Of a stretch of DNA of 64,000 bases, positions 62,115 through 64,000 are shown piece by piece. The translations under genes were made by a program, and so were the position numbers. Position 1 is the first letter of the stretch. Every line of letters starts with the position of its first letter. Origin of the DNA: Candidatus Gastranaerophilales bacterium (GTDB lineage Bacteria > Cyanobacteriota > Vampirovibrionia > Gastranaerophilales > Gastranaerophilaceae). The notes beneath the pieces are model-generated. The model was not told where the DNA came from. It made no database searches and saw nothing but the letters and a program-made list of their open reading frames with translations. The DNA lies in NCBI GenBank assembly GCA_944323255.1, contig CALURU010000005.1:1-64000 (forward strand). Reading direction: 5' to 3'.

Positions 62115-63224
62115 ATGGCAAAAGTTCGAAAAAACAAAAGAGCAAATTACTGGGAGGTCGATTATCTCGACCTCTTTGGTAAAAGAAAAGTAAAAGGCGG
62201 ATTTAAAACAAAAGTTGAAGCCGAAGCCTTTATGGTTGACATTTTATCAAAAGTCCAAACCGGCACAATGCCTAAAAATAATAAAATGACTTTCGCAGAA
62301 GCTGCTGATATTTTTATGCGGCTTCATGCAAATAAAAAGTGTAAGCCTAATACGGAACACGGTTATCACGGTTATTTAAAAAATCATTTATTACCTTATT
62401 TTGGGAAGATGAAACTAACTGAAATTACTCCGCTTGCGGTCAATGAATTTATCGCACAAGAACTTGAAACAGGTCGCAAAAATTCAACCGTGAATAAGTA
62501 TAAAAAACTTATGAGCCAGATTTTTAGCTTTATGATTGATAATGAGGTTATCGTTAGAAATCCTTTAGCTAGAATCAAATCATTAAGAGAAGAAAAAAGC
62601 GAAGAAGTTTGTGCTTTATCAAGTCAAGAAGTACAAATTTTGCTTACAAAAACAAAACAAGTATATCCCGACTTTTACCCATTGTTATTTACCGCTATTT
62701 TTACAGGTTTAAGACAGGGTGAACTTATGGCTTTAACTTGGGATTCAATAAATTGGGTAAAAAGACAGATTACAGTTGATAAAAATTATACTCACGGAAG
62801 GCTTGGAACCCCTAAAACGGGAAAAATTAGAAAAGTTGATATGTCTTTAGAACTTGTAAAAGTCTTGAAAGAATGGCGTCTAGCTTGTCCTAAAGGCGAA
62901 AAAAATCTTTTGTTTCCAAATGGCGAAGGCGAGTATCAAGATGCAAATAATATGATTAAAAGAAGATACAAGCCGGCTTTAAATCGCGCAGGAATCAATT
63001 ATATAAAATTTCACGGCTTAAGACACACTTATGCAAGTTTATTGCTTGCAAATGGTGTTCCAATGAAATATGTTCAGCACCAATTAGGCCATAGCTCAAT
63101 AAAAATGACAATGGACTTATATACTCATCTCTTGCCCGAAACTAACGAGCAATGCGTTAATGCACTTGATAATATTGTTGAAAAAACTCGTGAACCAATA
63201 GAAATTAGGAAATTTGGAACCTAA
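62115..63224 (+). CDS. Tyrosine integrase of the island
   Basis: Catalyses site-specific recombination at the tRNA-Arg. 369 residues. N-terminal arm-binding domain (KNKRANYWEVDYLDLFGKRK), SAM-like core-binding domain (about 57-155), and catalytic domain with Arg near 200 (FTGLRQGELMALTWDSI), H-x-x-R near 300 (FHGLRHTYASLLLANGVPMK), LGHSSIKMTMD and the nucleophile Tyr near 335 (LYTHLLPET). All active-site residues are present. AAGGATT lies before the ATG. Confidence 0.95.
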   Translation: MAKVRKNKRANYWEVDYLDLFGKRKVKGGFKTKVEAEAFMVDILSKVQTGTMPKNNKMTFAEAADIFMRLHANKKCKPNTEHGYHGYLKNHLLPYFGKMKLTEITPLAVNEFIAQELETGRKNSTVNKYKKLMSQIFSFMIDNEVIVRNPLARIKSLREEKSEEVCALSSQEVQILLTKTKQVYPDFYPLLFTAIFTGLRQGELMALTWDSINWVKRQITVDKNYTHGRLGTPKTGKIRKVDMSLELVKVLKEWRLACPKGEKNLLFPNGEGEYQDANNMIKRRYKPALNRAGINYIKFHGLRHTYASLLLANGVPMKYVQHQLGHSSIKMTMDLYTHLLPETNEQCVNALDNIVEKTREPIEIRKFGT

Positions 63225-63227
63225 ATA

Positions 63228-63407
63228 TTAATCTTCTGACTGCAACTGGTCTATCATATTGTCCAGTTGAGAGTCTGAAATTGTGCTTGAATCATCAGCT
63301 TGCGATGTTTCTTGATAAGGTGAAAATGAATTTTGTACTCTTTTGCCAGGTGTAAAACTTTCGTTACATGGCATATAGCTTCTTGTTTCTTTTTTGTTAT
63401 TATCCAT
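63228..63407 (-). CDS. Small hydrophilic island protein
   Basis: 59 residues, MDNNKKETRSYMPCNESFTP and onward, rich in Ser, Gln and Asp, ending DNMIDQLQSED. It is probably disordered. AGGAT lies 8 bases before the ATG. 6 bp downstream of the DUF6338-like gene on the same strand and ending 3 bp after int. Function unknown. Confidence 0.55.
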   Translation of the reverse strand: MDNNKKETRSYMPCNESFTPGKRVQNSFSPYQETSQADDSSTISDSQLDNMIDQLQSED

Positions 63408-63413
63408 ATTTAT

Positions 63414-64000
63414 CTATCCTTTCTGTTCTTCTGTAAATTGAATAATTTTATTTTTTAAGTCTTTGTTTTCTTCTTTTAAAAATTTATTTTCTTTTTTTAT
63501 CTTTAAACATTCATGATAGAGTTTTTTAAATTTTTTATCTCGTTCTGTATCTATTTTATGAAATATCATTTGTTTAATTTTAGTCTCGTTGATTAACAGA
63601 CCTTCATTTGAATCAATTTTGTCAAAAGTATCATCTTCATTTCTTTTTAGTTCATATTCAAGATATAGGTCTCTTGTATCATTTTCAGATGATACATAAG
63701 AGTTAGTACCCCAGAATCCATAAACACTGGTATTATCGTTGAAAACCACTTCAATAATTCTTTCTTTATCATCGTAAAATAGCGAATCCCAAGCTGTTGG
63801 AGCTGGATTGATGATATTTAGATGTAAAACATTTTCAAAAAAAGGTCTAATTACTTTACAGTTGAACTTTTTAGTATTTATATATGACCATATTAAACCT
63901 TCAAGAATAGGTAATATAAATAGATACAGTATAACAATTCCAATATTTTCAAAAATATTAAAACTATCAGCCCTAAATAAATCAGGCTTGAAATAAGAAA
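63414..64000 (-). CDS. DUF6338-like membrane protein, 5' end outside the window
   Basis: The frame is open to the window edge, so at least 195 residues are present and the start lies beyond 64000. A membrane helix (ENIGIVILYLFILPILEGLI) is followed by NPAPTAWDSLFYDDKERIIE, VVFNDNTSVYGFWGTNSYVS and SSENDTRDLYLEYEL. This is the TAWD...G-W...S...LYLE order of DUF6338 proteins. The C-terminal 60 residues are a Lys/Glu coiled coil. DUF6338 genes are often found in mobile or defence contexts; their role is unknown. A GTG at 63749 is an internal codon, not the start. Confidence 0.65.
   Translation of the reverse strand, partial: SYFKPDLFRADSFNIFENIGIVILYLFILPILEGLIWSYINTKKFNCKVIRPFFENVLHLNIINPAPTAWDSLFYDDKERIIEVVFNDNTSVYGFWGTNSYVSSENDTRDLYLEYELKRNEDDTFDKIDSNEGLLINETKIKQMIFHKIDTERDKKFKKLYHECLKIKKENKFLKEENKDLKNKIIQFTEEQKG

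Overview
The window is an AT-rich chromosomal segment of a Gram-negative-type (two-membrane) bacterium. It carries a complete RND pump with a TolC-type channel, a lipoprotein with a lipobox, a periplasmic lytic transglycosylase, and a flagellin remnant with an A-rich, fermenter-like codon use. The mix of a cyanobacterial-style DUF3153/LppM lipoprotein, several DUF3137 proteins, YtxH/DUF948 cassettes, full-length NifU-NifS without nitrogenase, a MurT homologue and a host-interaction-like protein with an early NFRG motif is what I would expect of a non-photosynthetic gut cyanobacterium (Melainabacteria/Gastranaerophilales). That assignment is inference, since there is no rRNA in the window.

Layout. 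1-1273: exact 77-bp repeat and a broken flagellin with a GLUG-type insert. 1274-1800: repeat-packed gap. 1801-4502: dnaB, mntP and a conserved membrane-anchored protein. 4523-4958: tRNA-Leu followed by two further partial copies of its 5' end. 4979-6436: minus-strand YtxH/DUF948 operon. 6477-10283: candidate leader RNA, murT, DUF3137, pdxJ and a zinc-ribbon gene. 10280-17224: acyltransferase, two XRE regulators, nifU-nifS, a mechanosensitive channel, rlmH, a glycosyltransferase-like gene and ispE. 17231-17685: three 142-bp tandem repeats abutting tRNA-Glu. 17690-25468: phosphatase, EF-hand protein, WecA/TagO-type transferase, glyA, NFRG protein and clpB. 25607-30433: DUF4127 and a two-component cassette. 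30436-36561: tripartite RND efflux system. 36639-47009: prfB, tmk, three DUF3137 paralogues with LemA, DUF3153 lipoprotein, two paralogous secreted Cys proteins, lytic transglycosylase and a serpin-like secreted protein. 47144-52457: aminotransferase, YqeG phosphatase, U32 peptidase, PC4-like protein and a second signalling pair.

52574-64000 is an integrated island at tRNA-Arg(TCT): a truncated tRNA copy, an intact tRNA, a cytosine-5 DNA methyltransferase, an OLD-type ATPase-TOPRIM protein, a regulator, a PDZ protein, zinc and membrane proteins, a large CHC2/TOPRIM/helicase replication protein, a small excisionase, a tyrosine integrase and a DUF6338 gene running off the window. The methyltransferase plus OLD-type pair is the best candidate for a little-described defence module.

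Two general themes recur. First, short palindromic repeats are abundant, and one has landed inside the murT reading frame. Second, at least three genes (ispE, DUF4127, the hybrid kinase) have a -10 box ending 6 nt before the start codon and no Shine-Dalgarno, which predicts leaderless mRNAs.
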